Source: Zoogloea sp021286885
GTDB taxonomy: Bacteria; Pseudomonadota; Gammaproteobacteria; Burkholderiales; Rhodocyclaceae
NCBI RefSeq assembly: GCF_041915215.1
Contig: NZ_JAYSBV010000002.1
DNA length: 64,000 nt
Direction: 5' to 3' (one strand)
Shown here: positions 41,022-49,650 of the stretch, piece by piece
Numbering within the stretch: position 1 is the stretch's first letter
How the letters are laid out: every line of letters starts with the position of its first letter
Made by a program: the position numbers and the translations under genes
The notes under the pieces: generated by a model
Database searches by the model: none
What the model saw: the letters and a program-made list of their open reading frames with translations, nothing else
Told to the model about the DNA's origin: nothing

Positions 41022-42005
41022 TTACCCCGCCCCAGCCAGCACCCCGCCTTCATCGTCGGGGAAGGCGGCCAGCGTGGCGGGATTTGCAGGGCGGCTGGCG
41101 GAATTGGTCAAACTGGCTTGATAGGCGCTCACCTCGTCCTGCAACCAGTCGCTAAAAATCTGGAGCTTGGGCTTGATCTGAGTACGCAGGGGCCACACCA
41201 GCCAATAAGGATTGGCATAGGGCGCCGATAACTCGAACAGCTGAACCAGTTGCCCTTGAGCAATCAGGTCATGCACCAAAGAACGCCGGGTAACACTTGC
41301 CCCCAAGCCCTGACGCAAAGCTTCCACGATCAGATTGGAATCTGAATACACCGGACAACGGGGCAGCTCACTTCCCAGCCCAGCCGCCGCCAACCACGGA
41401 CTCCAGCTCTCCACCGATGCAATGAGCGGCCCGGCCATGAAAGCTGCAGGTGTAGAAGGAAGACGCCCCCCGTTGAAATGGGGCGCAGCCACCGCCACCA
41501 ATTCATCTACAAACAGATGCTTTTGGGAGGCACCTTCCCACCCGCCTGGCCCCATCCGAATCGCGGCATCCACCCGTTCCAACTGGAAATCCACCATTTC
41601 CAGCCCCGCCCACAGCACGACCCGATAGCCGGGATAGGCTGCCATGAAGCGCGGCAGACGACGCACCAGCCAGTGGGCTCCGAAGGAAGGCAGTACCGCC
41701 AGGATCAGCTCATCATCCCGCGGCAAAGCCAAGACATCTCCTGTAGCAATCGCGATATCTGCCAGGGCCATGCGCACACGCATGGCATACACCCGACCAT
41801 CCTCGGTCACGCTAAGGCGCTTGCCTTGGCGCAGGAACAAACTCAGGCCCAGCAAATCTTCCAGCACTTTCAACTGCTGGCTCACAGCCCCATGGGTAAC
41901 GTTCAACTCATCCGCAGCACGTACCACGCTGCCCAGACGTGCCACGGCCTCGAACGCCCTCAAGGCCGGCAGCGGAGGAACTCGATTTATGTTAGAAAAA
42001 CTCAC
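41022..42005 (-). CDS. LysR-family transcriptional regulator, GcvA-like
   Basis: A 327-residue regulator. The helix-turn-helix lies at residues 12-60 (ALRAFEAVARLGSVVRAADELNVTHGAVSQQLKVLED), followed by the effector-binding fold. The N-terminal sequence PPLPALRAFEAVARLGS marks the GcvA-like subgroup. Translation appears to start at a GTG (42005). It is divergent from the DUF2917 gene, and an inverted repeat CAGTT-N7-AACTG lies near that gene's start (42069-42085). It is in one run with an MBL hydrolase and tcdA. The target is unknown. Confidence 0.88.
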   Translation of the reverse strand: MSFSNINRVPPLPALRAFEAVARLGSVVRAADELNVTHGAVSQQLKVLEDLLGLSLFLRQGKRLSVTEDGRVYAMRVRMALADIAIATGDVLALPRDDELILAVLPSFGAHWLVRRLPRFMAAYPGYRVVLWAGLEMVDFQLERVDAAIRMGPGGWEGASQKHLFVDELVAVAAPHFNGGRLPSTPAAFMAGPLIASVESWSPWLAAAGLGSELPRCPVYSDSNLIVEALRQGLGASVTRRSLVHDLIAQGQLVQLFELSAPYANPYWLVWPLRTQIKPKLQIFSDWLQDEVSAYQASLTNSASRPANPATLAAFPDDEGGVLAGAG

Positions 42006-42068
42006 GATAACTTGGAAAACAAATCGCTTTTTAAGCCGTACTTACGGGAGGTAAATTACAAGCACTTC

Positions 42069-42085
42069 CAGTTCAATGATAACTG
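42069..42085. promoter_or_regulatory. LysR-type inverted repeat
   Basis: CAGTT-N7-AACTG, which contains the T-N11-A type core, stands 64 bases from the LysR start and overlaps the beginning of the divergent DUF2917 frame. It is a plausible binding site for the neighbouring regulator. Confidence 0.4.
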
Positions 42086-42087
42086 AA

Positions 42088-42387
42088 ATGACATCAAACC
42101 CTAGCCCCTGCGCGGCTTACAAGCTACGCACCCAGCTCGAAGCCGGGGAACTGCTGCGCCTCGAAAGCGCCATCGACATTACCTTGTCATGCACGGCTGG
42201 CCGGCTCTGGGTCACCAGCAGTCTCGTCCCCCAAGATTGGTGCTTACATGCAGGAGAGCGCCGCGAGAGATGCCGAGGGGTGCTGCTGATCGAAGGCCCA
42301 GGCGCACTCGAAGTGCGGCACACCCAGCCCGCCTCAAACGCCTTCTCTCTATACCAGCTGGGCACCCTAAGCACAGCAAGCTTCTGA
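42088..42387 (+). CDS. DUF2917-like small protein
   Basis: A 99-residue protein with the pattern of DUF2917: ELLRLESAIDITLSCTAGRLWVTSS, then DWCLHAGERRERCRGVLLIEGPGALEV. It is predicted to be a small beta-barrel of the cupin type; no function is known. Such genes often sit divergently to a GcvA-like LysR gene, as here. ATG 42076, four codons upstream, is also possible; neither start has a clear ribosome binding site. A glutathione transferase gene follows 20 bases downstream. Confidence 0.7.
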   Translation: MTSNPSPCAAYKLRTQLEAGELLRLESAIDITLSCTAGRLWVTSSLVPQDWCLHAGERRERCRGVLLIEGPGALEVRHTQPASNAFSLYQLGTLSTASF

Positions 42388-42407
42388 TACCAAAAAGGAT
42401 ATCCGTC

Positions 42408-43088
42408 ATGCAGACCCTCTACATCGGCAACAAGAATTACTCATCCTGGTCCCTGCGTGCCTGGCTGCTGTTGCGCCACCTAGGACTGCCTTTTCAGGAG
42501 CATCTGGTTTCGGTGGCAGGCCGGGAATACAACCCGGATCTCAAGCCCCTGGCAGGCAATGCCAAAGTACCCTGCCTGCACACCACTTCTGGATTTCAGA
42601 TCTGGGAAAGTATTGCGATTGCCGAATATCTAGCCGAAACCCATCCACAACTCTGGCCCTCGGATCCGCTGGCCCGGGCACGCGCGCGCAGTCTGTGTGC
42701 CGAAATGCATGCCGGCTTTGGTCGGATACGCAACACCATGCCCATGAACATCAAGCTTCACCTGCGCCCCCATGCGCTGCAGCCAGAAGTTCAGCGGGAA
42801 GTGGATCGTGTCATCGAAATCTGGACCGAAGCCCGCACACACACCAGCGCGGATCAAGGCCCCTGGCTGTTCGGCCAGTTTTCGGTCGCCGATGCGATGT
42901 TTGCCCCCGTGGCTTTCCGCTTCGACACCTATGCAGTTCCGCTTCCTCCTATGGCCCAAAGCTACCAGGAAACCTTGCTTGCCCACCCAGCCATGCAGGA
43001 ATGGAAAGCCAGCGCCCTAGCAGAGACCGAAACCCTAGCAGCACTGGACGCCCTGGCTGACACCTACGGCCTACGAACTCCGGCCTAA
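42408..43088 (+). CDS. Glutathione S-transferase family protein
   Basis: A 226-residue protein. The N-terminal thioredoxin-like domain begins LYIGNKNYSSWSLRAWLLLRH, with catalytic Ser in the SSWS motif, and the glutathione-binding segment KVPCLHTTSGFQIWESIAIAEYLAE contains the cis-Pro and ES pair. The C-terminal helical domain (PWLFGQFSVADAMFAPVAFRF) is complete. The ATG at 42408 matches the family start; longer frames run into the upstream gene. Substrate unknown. Confidence 0.92.
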   Translation: MQTLYIGNKNYSSWSLRAWLLLRHLGLPFQEHLVSVAGREYNPDLKPLAGNAKVPCLHTTSGFQIWESIAIAEYLAETHPQLWPSDPLARARARSLCAEMHAGFGRIRNTMPMNIKLHLRPHALQPEVQREVDRVIEIWTEARTHTSADQGPWLFGQFSVADAMFAPVAFRFDTYAVPLPPMAQSYQETLLAHPAMQEWKASALAETETLAALDALADTYGLRTPA

Positions 43089-43249
43089 ACACAGCACGCC
43101 TCCCATCGATTCCGTGCTTTTATGCCGACATGCCTCCCAGGAGCCCATCAGTACGCGAACTTTCAGGTGCAGTGGAGGCGCCCCCTTCCCCACGAAAGAA
43201 ACACCCAAACCCCGTCGCACCCCGCTACGTCCTGTAAAATCCCGGCCCC

Positions 43250-45070
43250 ATGAGCCGCGCCCAAGAAATCCTTTACCACGTCTTTGGTTACACCCAGTTC
43301 CGGGGTAACCAGGAGGCCATCGTTGAACAACTGGCTGCCGGGGGCGATGCCCTGGTGCTGATGCCGACCGGCGGGGGCAAGTCTTTGTGCTACCAGATCC
43401 CGGCCCTGCTGCGGCCAGGGGTGGCGATTGTGGTATCGCCGCTGATCGCGCTGATGCAGGATCAGGTGAGCGCCCTCAAGGAAGTGGGGGTGGCGGCGGA
43501 TTTCCTGAACTCCAGCCTGGGCTTCAATCAGGCCATGGAGATCGAACGGGCGCTCCAGGCGGGGGCGCTGGATCTGCTGTATGTGGCGCCCGAGCGGCTG
43601 GTGACGCCGCGCTTTCTGGATCTGCTGGACCATCTGCACGCCGAGGGCCAACTGGCGCTGTTTGCCATCGATGAGGCCCACTGCGTGTCCCAATGGGGGC
43701 ATGATTTCAGGCCGGAATACCTGCAGCTCTCGATTTTGCCCGAGCGCTATCCCCAGGTGCCGCGCATTGCGCTGACCGCCACCGCCGACGCCCAGACCCG
43801 GCGCGAGATTGCCCAGCGCCTGCGGCTGACCGAAGCCCAGGAGTTCGTATCCAGCTTCGACCGCCCCAACATCCGCTACACCATCGTTCCCAAGGATAAC
43901 GCCCGGGCCCAGCTGCTCGGCTTCATGCGCGACGGGCATGTGGGCGAGGCCGGGGTGGTGTATTGCAGCTCCCGCAAGAAGGTGGATGAAACCGCCGCCT
44001 GGCTCCAGGAAAAAGGCATCAGCGCCCTGCCCTACCATGCGGGCATGGGGGCGGATGAGCGGGCCCTGAATCAAAATCGCTTCCTGCGCGAAGACGGCAT
44101 CGTGATGGTGGCCACCGTGGCCTTCGGGATGGGCATCGACAAGCCGGACGTGCGCTTTGTGGCCCACCTGGACTTGCCCCGCTCCATCGAAGGCTATTAC
44201 CAGGAAACAGGCCGGGCCGGGCGCGACGGCCAGGCCGCCGAAGCCTGGATGGCCTACAGCATTGCCGATCTGGTGCAGCAGCGCCGTTTTATCGAGCAAT
44301 CGGAGGCGGGGGACGACATCAAGCGCATCGCCACCGCCAAGCTGGATGCGCTGCTGGGCCTGTGCGAAACCACCGGCTGCCGGCGTCAGCGCCTGCTGGC
44401 CTACTTCGACGAAGATTCGGGCCCCTGCGGCAATTGCGATACCTGCCTGCACCCGCCCCAGACGGTGGATGCGACCGAATCGGCGCGCAAGGCTCTGTCC
44501 TGCGTGTTCCGCACCGGCAGCCGGTTTGGCGCCGGGCATATCGTGGATGTGCTGCTGGGCAAGGCCACCGACAAGGTGAAGGAATGGCAGCATGATCAGG
44601 TGAGCACCTTTGGCATCGGCACCGACATGGACGACAAGGGCTGGCGCACCCTGATCCGCCAGCTGGTGGCCCACGGCGCCCTGGCGGTGGACCACGAACG
44701 CTACGGCGCCCTCATCCTCACCGAGGCGGCCCGCCCCCTGCTGCGCGGGGAAAGCCGCTTCACCATGCGCCTGGACGTGGCCCGCCCGAAAAAACGCACC
44801 CGGGGCGAAACCACAGTGCGCAGCGCCGATTGGCCCTCGCCCCACACCGCCGAAGGGCGCCTGCTGGATGCCCTGCGCCAGTGGCGCAGCAGCAAGGCCA
44901 AGGAGCGCAACGTGCCCACTTATGTGATCTTCCACGATGCAACCCTGCGCGATATCGCCCGCCAGCGCCCCACTAGCCTGGGCGATCTGGCGACCATTTC
45001 GGGGGTCGGCGACCGCAAGCTGAACGCCTACGGGGACGAGATTCTGGCCCTGCTGGAAGAAAATGCCTGA
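43250..45070 (+). CDS. recQ: ATP-dependent DNA helicase RecQ
   Basis: 3'-5' helicase of recombination repair. The 606-residue protein has Walker A (LMPTGGGKSLCYQIPAL), DEAH (AIDEAHCVSQWGHDFRPEY), motif VI (ETGRAGRDGQ), the zinc-binding RecQ-Ct domain with CETTGCRRQRLLAYF and CGNCDTC, a winged helix and a C-terminal HRDC domain (LRDIARQRPTSLGDLATISGVGDRKL). The ATG at 43250 comes after a TAAAAT at about 43231. It stands alone. Confidence 0.97.
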   Translation: MSRAQEILYHVFGYTQFRGNQEAIVEQLAAGGDALVLMPTGGGKSLCYQIPALLRPGVAIVVSPLIALMQDQVSALKEVGVAADFLNSSLGFNQAMEIERALQAGALDLLYVAPERLVTPRFLDLLDHLHAEGQLALFAIDEAHCVSQWGHDFRPEYLQLSILPERYPQVPRIALTATADAQTRREIAQRLRLTEAQEFVSSFDRPNIRYTIVPKDNARAQLLGFMRDGHVGEAGVVYCSSRKKVDETAAWLQEKGISALPYHAGMGADERALNQNRFLREDGIVMVATVAFGMGIDKPDVRFVAHLDLPRSIEGYYQETGRAGRDGQAAEAWMAYSIADLVQQRRFIEQSEAGDDIKRIATAKLDALLGLCETTGCRRQRLLAYFDEDSGPCGNCDTCLHPPQTVDATESARKALSCVFRTGSRFGAGHIVDVLLGKATDKVKEWQHDQVSTFGIGTDMDDKGWRTLIRQLVAHGALAVDHERYGALILTEAARPLLRGESRFTMRLDVARPKKRTRGETTVRSADWPSPHTAEGRLLDALRQWRSSKAKERNVPTYVIFHDATLRDIARQRPTSLGDLATISGVGDRKLNAYGDEILALLEENA

Positions 45071-45080
45071 ACGCCTGAAC
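45065..45080 (+). repeat. Duplicated GCCTGAAC at the recQ stop codon
   Basis: GCCTGAAC occurs twice in tandem. The first copy includes the recQ TGA stop and the second repeats it eight bases later. Confidence 0.8.
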
Positions 45081-45093
45081 GCAGCGCTCCGGC

Positions 45094-45885
45094 TCAGGCC
45101 CGCCGGGGTCTGAACTGGCGGGTGTCCTGGTAATAGGCCGGGTCGGCGCTTTCGGCCACCACACCAGGAATCCCCAGCACCGGCAGCGGTTTCAGGCTGC
45201 GGGGGCCCAGATCCATGCCCTGCCGGGCAAGCCAATCGGCCAGCCAGACATCCGCCTCGGCCTGCTGGGCGGCCAGGGGCTGGGCGAGCCAGGCCTCATC
45301 CACAGGCCGATACACGGCCTTCGCACACAGCCCGAAAAAGGGCGCCCGCAACGCATCCCACAAGGCATGGCCAAAGACCAGAAAGCGGGTGCTGGCGAGC
45401 AACTCGGCGCGGGCATCCCAGAACACTTCGCGCCAGGCGTGCCGGGCCAGCCCCTCCAGCAGCGCCGGACGGGTGGAGATGACCAGCAAACCGCATTCGT
45501 CCCATTGGGTGATTCCGTCCCGCACCCGCCCCCGGCCCGGGCTACCACCCTGCTCGGCCATGGCGCTCAGGTGGAGCGCGTTGCAGCGGGTCTTGCTGCG
45601 GGGCCAGACACACCAGGCCAGGGCGTTGAAGAAGTCGTGCCAGTCGTCGGGCCGGGTGGGCACTTCACCGGTCTCGTGAATGTGGCGCTCATAGCCGGGA
45701 TTATCGGGCGGGGGTGGAACAAAGCGGATGGGGGCGCCGCTGCCGCTCAGTGCATCAGGCGCATGGGTCTGCAATAGCTGGCTCAGGTGAGCAGCGTCGG
45801 GCAGCACGGCGGCATCCAGCGATGCCAACAGGGGCGCGAGGGTTTCAAACAGGGGGCGGCCAGCCAGGGTGGCGGGTGACAACAT
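45094..45885 (-). CDS. DUF3025 family protein
   Basis: A 263-residue soluble protein matching DUF3025 by its conserved middle (RPDDWHDFFNALAWCVWPRSKTRCNALH), FGHALWDALRAPFFGLCAKAVY and the C-terminal LPVLGIPGVVAESADPAYYQDTRQFRP. No catalytic motif is recognised and no function is known. It is the last gene of a minus-strand run behind a lipoprotein gene and pyrC, an arrangement seen in other betaproteobacteria. Confidence 0.85.
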   Translation of the reverse strand: MLSPATLAGRPLFETLAPLLASLDAAVLPDAAHLSQLLQTHAPDALSGSGAPIRFVPPPPDNPGYERHIHETGEVPTRPDDWHDFFNALAWCVWPRSKTRCNALHLSAMAEQGGSPGRGRVRDGITQWDECGLLVISTRPALLEGLARHAWREVFWDARAELLASTRFLVFGHALWDALRAPFFGLCAKAVYRPVDEAWLAQPLAAQQAEADVWLADWLARQGMDLGPRSLKPLPVLGIPGVVAESADPAYYQDTRQFRPRRA

Positions 45886-45986
45886 GGGACGGGCGCACAG
45901 CGCAGGGCACGGGATGCCGGATTGTGGGCATATCCCGGGGCCAGCTCAAGCGTGGAGCAGGTAGCGGCTCAGGCCGCCGGGGCCGC

Positions 45987-46418
45987 TTAACGCTCTTCGG
46001 CAGCGCCCGCCTTGGGCGCTACGAAGGCGAGTTGGCCATCCTTGCGGGTGAAGGTGCCCACCAGAGCGCCCGGGGGCTCCAGGGGGGCCTCTTCCCAGCG
46101 CTGGAACTGGCAGGACTGGGTGCCCACCAGATACCAATTGCGGCCCTGACGCAGGGCCCAGACCCGGTCGCCGTACTCGAACACCTCGACCTTCACGCTG
46201 GCGGTGGTGCCGGGGCGAATCTCATAGCGGCGCAGGCAGGTGGGCATGCGGGATACCACCAGAAACTGGGTGACTTTGTCGCTCCAGAACCAGCGCTGTT
46301 CCCGCAGCAGGGCGATGGATTCGTCCTTGCCCTGGATCAGATAGGCCGTGCCTTCGTTCTCGCAGCCAGCCAGGAGCGGCAGGCAGCACAACAAGGACAG
46401 AAGACGGCGCGGGCCCAT
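45987..46418 (-). CDS. Putative lipoprotein of unknown function
   Basis: A 143-residue predicted lipoprotein. It has a short signal peptide with lipobox LLAGC (Cys19) and then a small beta-rich domain (TAYLIQGKDESIALLREQRWFWSDKVTQFLVVSRMP, VFEYGDRVWALRQGRNWYLVGT). I do not recognise the family. The ATG at 46418 has GGAGA six bases upstream, which favours it over longer starts. It lies between pyrC and the DUF3025 gene on the same strand. The residue after Cys is Glu, suggesting outer-membrane sorting. Confidence 0.7.
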   Translation of the reverse strand: MGPRRLLSLLCCLPLLAGCENEGTAYLIQGKDESIALLREQRWFWSDKVTQFLVVSRMPTCLRRYEIRPGTTASVKVEVFEYGDRVWALRQGRNWYLVGTQSCQFQRWEEAPLEPPGALVGTFTRKDGQLAFVAPKAGAAEER

Positions 46419-46452
46419 GATGCGTTCTCCAGGGCCCGGCAGCCGGGCCGTA

Positions 46453-47487
46453 TCAGACGAGTTTCCAGTGGATGGACTCACCGGCGCGCAGGGGCACCAG
46501 GGGGTCTTCACCCAGGTAATCCAGGGTGGCCGGCACCGCCCAGTCTTCCTTCACCAGGGTGATGGTGTCGGCGTTGCGGGGCAGCCGGTAGAAGTCGGGG
46601 CCGTTGAAGCTGGCAAAAGCCTCCAGCTTGTCGAGGGCGCCGGCCTGCTCAAAGGCTTCGGCGTACAGTTCAATCCCGGCGTGGGCGGTGTAGCAGCCCG
46701 CGCAACCGCAAGCCGCTTCTTTGGTGCTGCGGCTGTGGGGGGCAGAATCGGTGCCGAGGAAGAACTTGGCGCTGCCGGAGGTGGCGACCTTCACTAGGGC
46801 TTCCCGGTGGGTTTCGCGCTTGAGCACCGGCAGGCAGTAGTGGTGCGGGCGGATGCCACCGGCGAAGATGGCATTCCGGTTGAGCAGCAGGTGGTGGGCG
46901 GTGATGGTGGCCGCCACGTTGCTGCCCGCCTCGCTCACAAACTGCGCCGCCTCACGGGTCGTGATGTGTTCGAAGACGATGCGCAGGTCCGGGTAGCGTT
47001 CTGCCAGCGGTGCCAGCACGCGATCAATAAAGACGCGCTCGCGATCAAAGATATCCACATCTCCATGAGTCACCTCACCATGTACGCAAAGAATGATGCC
47101 CTTTTCGGCCATGCGCTCGAGCACGGGCTGAATGCGGGCGATGTCGGTCACCCCCGCGTCTGAATTGGTCGTGGCGCCTGCCGGGTAGAGCTTGGCGGCA
47201 TGCACGAAGCCGCTGGCGGCAGCCTTGTCGATCTCTTCAGGCTTGAGGGTGTCGGTGAGATACAACGACATCAGCGGGGCGAACTTGAGCCCGGCCGGCA
47301 CCGCAGCCAGGATGCGATCCCGGTAGGCGGCCGCCTGGTCCACGGTAGTCACCGGCGGACGCAGGTTGGGCATGATGAGCGCCCGGCCAAAGCGGCGGGC
47401 GGTATCGGGCACCACGGCAGCCAGGGCGGCGCCATCGCGCACATGCAGGTGCCAGTCGTCGGGGCGGGTAAGGGTCAGGGTGGTCAT
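46453..47487 (-). CDS. pyrC: Dihydroorotase, class II
   Basis: Zinc amidohydrolase of pyrimidine synthesis converting N-carbamoyl-aspartate to dihydroorotate. The 344-residue protein has the metal motif DDWHLHVRDG at its N-terminus, the carboxylated Lys in HAAKLYPAGATTNSD, the ligands in LCVHGEVT and FEHITTREA, and the catalytic Asp in GTDSAPHS. The length and motif set match the short E. coli-like PyrC, not the long type I enzyme. Confidence 0.97.
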   Translation of the reverse strand: MTTLTLTRPDDWHLHVRDGAALAAVVPDTARRFGRALIMPNLRPPVTTVDQAAAYRDRILAAVPAGLKFAPLMSLYLTDTLKPEEIDKAAASGFVHAAKLYPAGATTNSDAGVTDIARIQPVLERMAEKGIILCVHGEVTHGDVDIFDRERVFIDRVLAPLAERYPDLRIVFEHITTREAAQFVSEAGSNVAATITAHHLLLNRNAIFAGGIRPHHYCLPVLKRETHREALVKVATSGSAKFFLGTDSAPHSRSTKEAACGCAGCYTAHAGIELYAEAFEQAGALDKLEAFASFNGPDFYRLPRNADTITLVKEDWAVPATLDYLGEDPLVPLRAGESIHWKLV

Positions 47488-47554
47488 GGGCTGAAGCTCG
47501 CATCGGTCAAAAAGCAGACCGGGGATTCTAGCAGCCCATGACCCGGGCGCGGGC

Positions 47555-48067
47555 TCAGTGCGGGCGGATCATGGCCCGTACCAGGGAAACCCGCTGGAGC
47601 CGGCTCATCAGCACCACCCCGGCCAAATGGAGCGGAATGCAGGCCTGGAGCACGAAGGCGAGTTGCTCATGGAGCGCCATCAACCATTCTTCGCCCCAGT
47701 ATTCGTCCAGCCGGGTCATCCAGCCCGTCACCCCCAGGGCCAGGATCAGAGCCCACAGGGCGAGCGCCATCCAGTAGCCCAGCGGGTTGTGGCCCGCATG
47801 GGGCGTGGCCTCGCCGCGCATGAGTTCGCGCACGTGGGCCCACATCTGGCTGAAGGACGGGGGCCGCAGGCTGGCCGAACTGCCTGCAGCAGACAGCAGC
47901 CCGTAAACCAGGCGCAGCACCACCAACCCGGCGGCCACGTAGCCCAGGCTGCGATGGAGCTTGCCGGTCTCGTTGAACAGGTTGACCAGCACCAGTGCGG
48001 CCACACTCCAATGGATGAGCCGGACAGGCAGCGCCCAGGCCGGCGCCTGGACAGGGGCTTTAACCAT
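47555..48067 (-). CDS. Cytochrome b561-family membrane protein
   Basis: A 170-residue inner-membrane haem b protein with four helices. Conserved His residues lie at VRLIHWSVAALVLVNLF, KLHRSLGYVAAGLVVLRLVYGL, LMALHEQLAFVLQ and CIPLHLAGVVLMS. This pattern suits two haems that move electrons across the membrane. The start at 48067 follows the PepSY gene stop by only two bases. The family couples quinones or ascorbate to ferric or other periplasmic acceptors; a Fur-like site upstream of the operon favours an iron-linked role. Confidence 0.88.
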   Translation of the reverse strand: MVKAPVQAPAWALPVRLIHWSVAALVLVNLFNETGKLHRSLGYVAAGLVVLRLVYGLLSAAGSSASLRPPSFSQMWAHVRELMRGEATPHAGHNPLGYWMALALWALILALGVTGWMTRLDEYWGEEWLMALHEQLAFVLQACIPLHLAGVVLMSRLQRVSLVRAMIRPH

Positions 48068-48069
48068 GC

Positions 48070-48336
48070 TCAGTCGCGAATCTCGGACTTCACCACAGCC
48101 AGGGTCTTGGTGTCGAAGTAGATCTCGACCTTGCGGCCATCCTTGTCGGTGCCGTAGATCTCGTAGCAATCGCCATCCACCTTGAAGATGCGCATCTTGT
48201 AGCCCTGGGCGGTCAGGCGGGCCTTGACCTGGTTTTCGGGAATCCACTCGCTCTTGGGGTGGGATTCGCACTTGGCGGAGGCAAAGGCAGCGGTGGAAAG
48301 CAGGGTCAGGGCCAGGGTGATCAGGGGCTTACGCAT
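48070..48336 (-). CDS. PepSY-domain small periplasmic protein
   Basis: An 88-residue secreted protein with a signal peptide (MRKPLITLALTLLSTAAFA). The mature part is one PepSY domain: WIPENQVKARLTAQGYKMRIFKVDGDCYEIYGTDKDGRKVEIYFDTKTLAVVK. Two Cys residues (CESHP and GDCYEI) could form a disulfide. Such proteins accompany cytochrome b561 genes and are thought to bind or present a ligand on the periplasmic side. First gene of the pair. Confidence 0.87.
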   Translation of the reverse strand: MRKPLITLALTLLSTAAFASAKCESHPKSEWIPENQVKARLTAQGYKMRIFKVDGDCYEIYGTDKDGRKVEIYFDTKTLAVVKSEIRD

Positions 48337-48425
48337 GGAAAATATCCTTTCAGGCGGGGGAAGGTTGATCTGGACAGGCGCCGGAGCGGGTCAGGCTGCG
48401 TTGCTCAGTCATGCTCACGGATTCA

Positions 48426-48455
48426 AATATATCAAAATGCGAACCATTCTCACAA
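48426..48455 (-). promoter_or_regulatory. Promoter of the PepSY-cytochrome b561 operon overlapped by a Fur-like box
   Basis: On the minus strand TTGTGA (48455-48450) and TATATT (48431-48426) form a promoter with an 18-base spacer. TGCGAACCATTCTCA at 48438-48452 matches the Fur core TGATAATCATTATCA at most positions (11 of 15 by eye) and covers the spacer and -35. It lies about 100 bases before the first gene. Confidence 0.6.
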
Positions 48456-48484
48456 TCAAACATGCCTTTTCAGTCCAGCAACCG

Positions 48485-48498
48485 TTCGGAAAACCGAA
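48485..48498. promoter_or_regulatory. AauR-type operator, perfect
   Basis: TTCGGAAAACCGAA is an exact TTCGG-N4-CCGAA palindrome, the site I recall as reported for the Pseudomonas AauR activator. It stands 120 to 135 bases upstream of the sigma-54 promoter, a normal enhancer distance. Confidence 0.65.
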
Positions 48499-48528
48499 TA
48501 TGATGCAGCGCACGCAGCTCATACAGCA

Positions 48529-48542
48529 TCCGAAAAACCGAA
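48529..48542. promoter_or_regulatory. AauR-type operator, imperfect
   Basis: TCCGAAAAACCGAA keeps the right half CCGAA and differs in two bases of the left half. Its centre is 44 bases from the perfect site, about four helical turns, so both face the same side. Confidence 0.5.
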
Positions 48543-48616
48543 CACCCCGCTTTTAGGCCTTAACAAAACTCCATTAAAAACATCTGGTTACTTTTAGGAA
48601 CGAGGCCGGTAAAAGC

Positions 48617-48632
48617 TGGCACAGCTTCTGCC
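48617..48632 (+). promoter_or_regulatory. Sigma-54 promoter of gltI
   Basis: TGGCACAGCTTCTGCC fits the -24/-12 consensus TGGCACG-N4-TTGC with the exact GG-N10-GC spacing. Transcription would start near 48643, leaving about 55 bases of leader. Confidence 0.65.
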
Positions 48633-48696
48633 TTGATATGGCACAAGACGACGCCCGATGCGCCGACTGCCCTCAAATCATCCGGAGACCCGTTCC

Positions 48697-49593
48697 ATGC
48701 GCACCACCCTCAAGTTTGCTGCTGCCAGTCTGCTGATGCTGGGCCTCGCCCAGACCACGTTTGCCCAGGAATCCCCCACCCTCAAGAAGATCAAGGACAG
48801 CGGTGCCATCGCCCTGGGGCATCGGGAATCGTCCATCCCCTTTTCTTACTATGATGATAAGCAGCAGGTGGTGGGCTATAGCCAAGAATTGATGCTCAAG
48901 GTGGTGGATGCGGTGAAGGCCGAACTCAAGCTGCCGGCCCTCCAGACCAAACTGGTGCCCGTGACCTCCCAGAACCGTATCCCGCTGGTGCAGAACGGCA
49001 CCATCGACATCGAATGCGGCTCCACCACCCACAACAGCGAACGGGCCAAGCAGGCCTCCTTCTCCAACACCATCTTCATCATCGGCACCCGGCTGATGAC
49101 CAAAAAAGAGTCCGGCATCAAGGACTTTGCCGATCTGGCAGGCAAGAACGTGGTGACCACCGCCGGCACCACCTCCGAACGCCTGATCCGCAAGATGAAC
49201 GAAGAGCGCAAGCTGGGGATGAACATCATCTCCGCCAAGGATCACGGCGAAGCCTTCCTGACCCTGGAAACCGGCCGCGCAGCTGCTTTCATGATGGATG
49301 ACGCGCTGCTCTACGGCGAAATGGCCAAGGCCCGCAAGCCGGCCGACTGGGTGGTGGTGGGCACGCCCCAGAGCTACGAAGCCTACGGTTGCATGATGCG
49401 CAAGGACGATCCTGGCTTCAAAAAGCTGGTCGATGCAGCCCTGGCCAAGACCATGGTCTCTGGCGAAGCGGAAGCGATTTACAAGAAGTGGTTCACCCAG
49501 CCGATTCCCCCCAAGGGCCTGAACCTGAATTTCCCGCTCTCCGAGCAGATGCAGAAGCTTTACAAGGCGCCCAACGACAAGAGTTTCGAGTAA
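48697..49593 (+). CDS. gltI: Glutamate/aspartate ABC transporter substrate-binding protein
   Basis: Periplasmic receptor of the acidic amino acid importer. The 298-residue protein has a signal peptide (TLKFAAASLLMLGLAQTTFA) and the family 3 solute-binding fold: IALGHRESSIPFSYYDDKQQVVGYSQEL, the ligand Arg/Ser loop DIECGSTTHNSERAKQASFS, and GTTSERLIRKMNEER. The ATG at 48697 has CGGAGA nine bases upstream. It is the first gene of the acidic amino acid island and lies behind a sigma-54 promoter and AauR-type sites. Confidence 0.94.
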   Translation: MRTTLKFAAASLLMLGLAQTTFAQESPTLKKIKDSGAIALGHRESSIPFSYYDDKQQVVGYSQELMLKVVDAVKAELKLPALQTKLVPVTSQNRIPLVQNGTIDIECGSTTHNSERAKQASFSNTIFIIGTRLMTKKESGIKDFADLAGKNVVTTAGTTSERLIRKMNEERKLGMNIISAKDHGEAFLTLETGRAAAFMMDDALLYGEMAKARKPADWVVVGTPQSYEAYGCMMRKDDPGFKKLVDAALAKTMVSGEAEAIYKKWFTQPIPPKGLNLNFPLSEQMQKLYKAPNDKSFE

Positions 49594-49650
49594 GCATCTT
49601 CAGACTTTCCCGGTAATTCCGTTTTCCCTCCCCAACCCTAACCAGGAACT

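Noticed and set aside
43163..45235. A 690-codon open frame on the minus strand opposite recQ
   Set aside because: No domain and typical antisense composition; recQ is complete on the plus strand.
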